Origin: Capillimicrobium parvum
GTDB lineage: Bacteria > Actinomycetota > Thermoleophilia > Solirubrobacterales > Solirubrobacteraceae
DNA: 64,000 nt
Assembly (NCBI RefSeq): GCF_021172045.1
Contig: NZ_CP087164.1
Coordinates: 4,774,001-4,838,000 of the forward strand
Direction of reading: 5' to 3'
Shown: positions 63,217 through 64,000 of the stretch, piece by piece
Layout of the letters: each line of letters opens with the position of its first letter
How positions within the stretch are numbered: position 1 is the first letter of the stretch
Translations under genes and position numbers: made by a program
Notes under the pieces: generated by a model
What the model saw: only the letters and a program-made list of their open reading frames with translations
Database searches by the model: none
Told to the model about the DNA's origin: nothing

Positions 63217-64000
63217 GCACCGGCCGGCGTCCCGGCCGCCCGCCGAGGTAGCGCAGCGCCGCCGCCGGCCAGCCGTCCAGGACGCTCGGCACGCTGGGCC
63301 GCCAGCCCGTGGCCTCGCGCAAGGGCCGGTTGGAGACCCGCCAGGAGCCGAGCAGGACGTCGGCCATGGGGCCCGAGACGTCCTCCCAGTGTCCGGGCAC
63401 CTCCACGCCGAGCGCCGCGGCCGCCTCCGTGTAGAAGCGCTCGAGCGTGACCGGCTCGTCGTCGGCGACGTTGAACGTGCCACCGTCCAGGGACAGCGCG
63501 GCGACGATCGCGTCCCCCGCGTCCGCGCTCGCGACGAACGGCCAGTAGTTGCGCCCGTCGCCGGGGATCGCGGCCTCACCGCTCGTTAGCCCGGCGATCT
63601 GGGCCTGCAGCTGCTCGGAGCGCTCCGAGTAGATGCTGCCGAACCGCAGCACGACGCCCGCGCACGGACTGCCGGCGAGCCCGCCCAGGGCCTCCTCGGC
63701 GGCCCGCATGCTGTCCATCACGCCGATGTCCGACCAGCGCGGCGCCGCGTCGTCGACGGCCTCGATCCACGCGTCGCCCGCCGGCCGCTGGACGGCGAAG
63801 TAGGACTGCAGGACGAGCACGCGCGTCCCGGCCGCCCCCGCCGCCGCGACCAGGTGCCGCGTCGTCTCGGCCCTGAGCCGATCGTTCTCCTCCCAGTTGG
63901 AGAGTTCGCCCATGTCCGCCGACGGGGGGATCTTCGTGGCGAGGTGCAGGACGGCCTCCGCGTTGCCGACCGCTGCGCGGACCGACTCGCCGTCGAACAG
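63206..64000 (-). CDS. NAD-dependent epimerase/dehydratase family protein, N-terminus off window
   Basis: 265 codons visible; the gene continues past the right edge. The visible start includes NAEAVLHLATKIPP, the usual region after the Rossmann motif of extended SDRs, then VLRFGSIYSERS and FNVADDEPVTLERFYTEAAA. The Rossmann glycine motif must lie outside the window. In place of a standard YxxxK, a clear catalytic motif is not obvious in the visible part. Likely acts on a nucleotide sugar or a related ketone; substrate unknown. Confidence 0.8.
   Translation of the reverse strand: MFDGESVRAAVGNAEAVLHLATKIPPSADMGELSNWEENDRLRAETTRHLVAAAGAAGTRVLVLQSYFAVQRPAGDAWIEAVDDAAPRWSDIGVMDSMRAAEEALGGLAGSPCAGVVLRFGSIYSERSEQLQAQIAGLTSGEAAIPGDGRNYWPFVASADAGDAIVAALSLDGGTFNVADDEPVTLERFYTEAAAALGVEVPGHWEDVSGPMADVLLGSWRVSNRPLREATGWRPSVPSVLDGWPAAALRYLGGRPGRRPVLMA

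Overview
This is a very GC-rich window (roughly 70% by eye, strong G/C bias at third codon positions) from a high-GC Gram-positive-type bacterium, most likely a member of the Actinomycetota. The divergence of the ribosomal genes and the unusual tails on several ribosomal proteins suggest Thermoleophilia/Solirubrobacterales, but that placement is an inference, not something the sequence proves.

Region 1 (1-14.06 kb) is an aromatic-acid catabolic island. A minus-strand operon reading from 9560 leftwards off the window encodes a meta-cleavage-product hydrolase, an extradiol ring-cleavage dioxygenase, the alpha and beta subunits of a Rieske ring-hydroxylating oxygenase, a RidA-family protein, an SDR dehydrogenase (candidate dihydrodiol dehydrogenase), and a complete five-part branched-chain-amino-acid-type ABC importer. 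Almost every junction is a 4-13 bp overlap, so it looks translationally coupled. Two regulators follow (GntR/FCD and IclR). Divergent from the IclR gene, a plus-strand operon encodes the lower pathway: 2-hydroxypentadienoate hydratase, acylating acetaldehyde dehydrogenase and 4-hydroxy-2-oxovalerate aldolase. Together these could take an aromatic compound to pyruvate and acetyl-CoA. Perfect palindromes sit in the promoter regions. No ferredoxin or ferredoxin reductase for the oxygenase is seen.

Region 2 (14.6-37.3 kb) is the alpha/spc/S10/str ribosomal super-cluster, all on the minus strand: rpsL-rpsG, fusA-tuf, rpsJ to rplO, secY-adk-map, rpmJ-rpsM-rpsK-rpsD-rpoA-rplQ. It departs from the usual order in two places: an ABC-2 exporter pair lies where infA usually sits between map and rpmJ, and a plus-strand membrane-protein gene separates rpsG from fusA. 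S3, S17 and L22 carry long low-complexity tails.

Region 3 (37.3-44.5 kb) is accessory: a repeat-rich coiled-coil-like protein, a long hairpin, an alanine dehydrogenase with a mosaic codon pattern, a PucR regulator, a class III aminotransferase, a DUF192 protein, a DMT-type membrane protein and a HAD-like protein.

Region 4 (44.5-61.9 kb) holds rpoC, rpoB, then five unrelated genes (VOC, MFS, methyltransferase, aldose epimerase, large LuxR-type regulator) splitting rpoBC from rplL-rplJ-rplA-rplK-nusG-secE-rpmG.

Region 5 (62-64 kb) holds an MFS gene with an apparent one-base frameshift and the end of an NAD-dependent epimerase/dehydratase gene that runs off the right edge. No tRNA, rRNA, IS element, integrase or CRISPR array was recognised. 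The longest gene-free stretch is about 230 bp (9561-9787).
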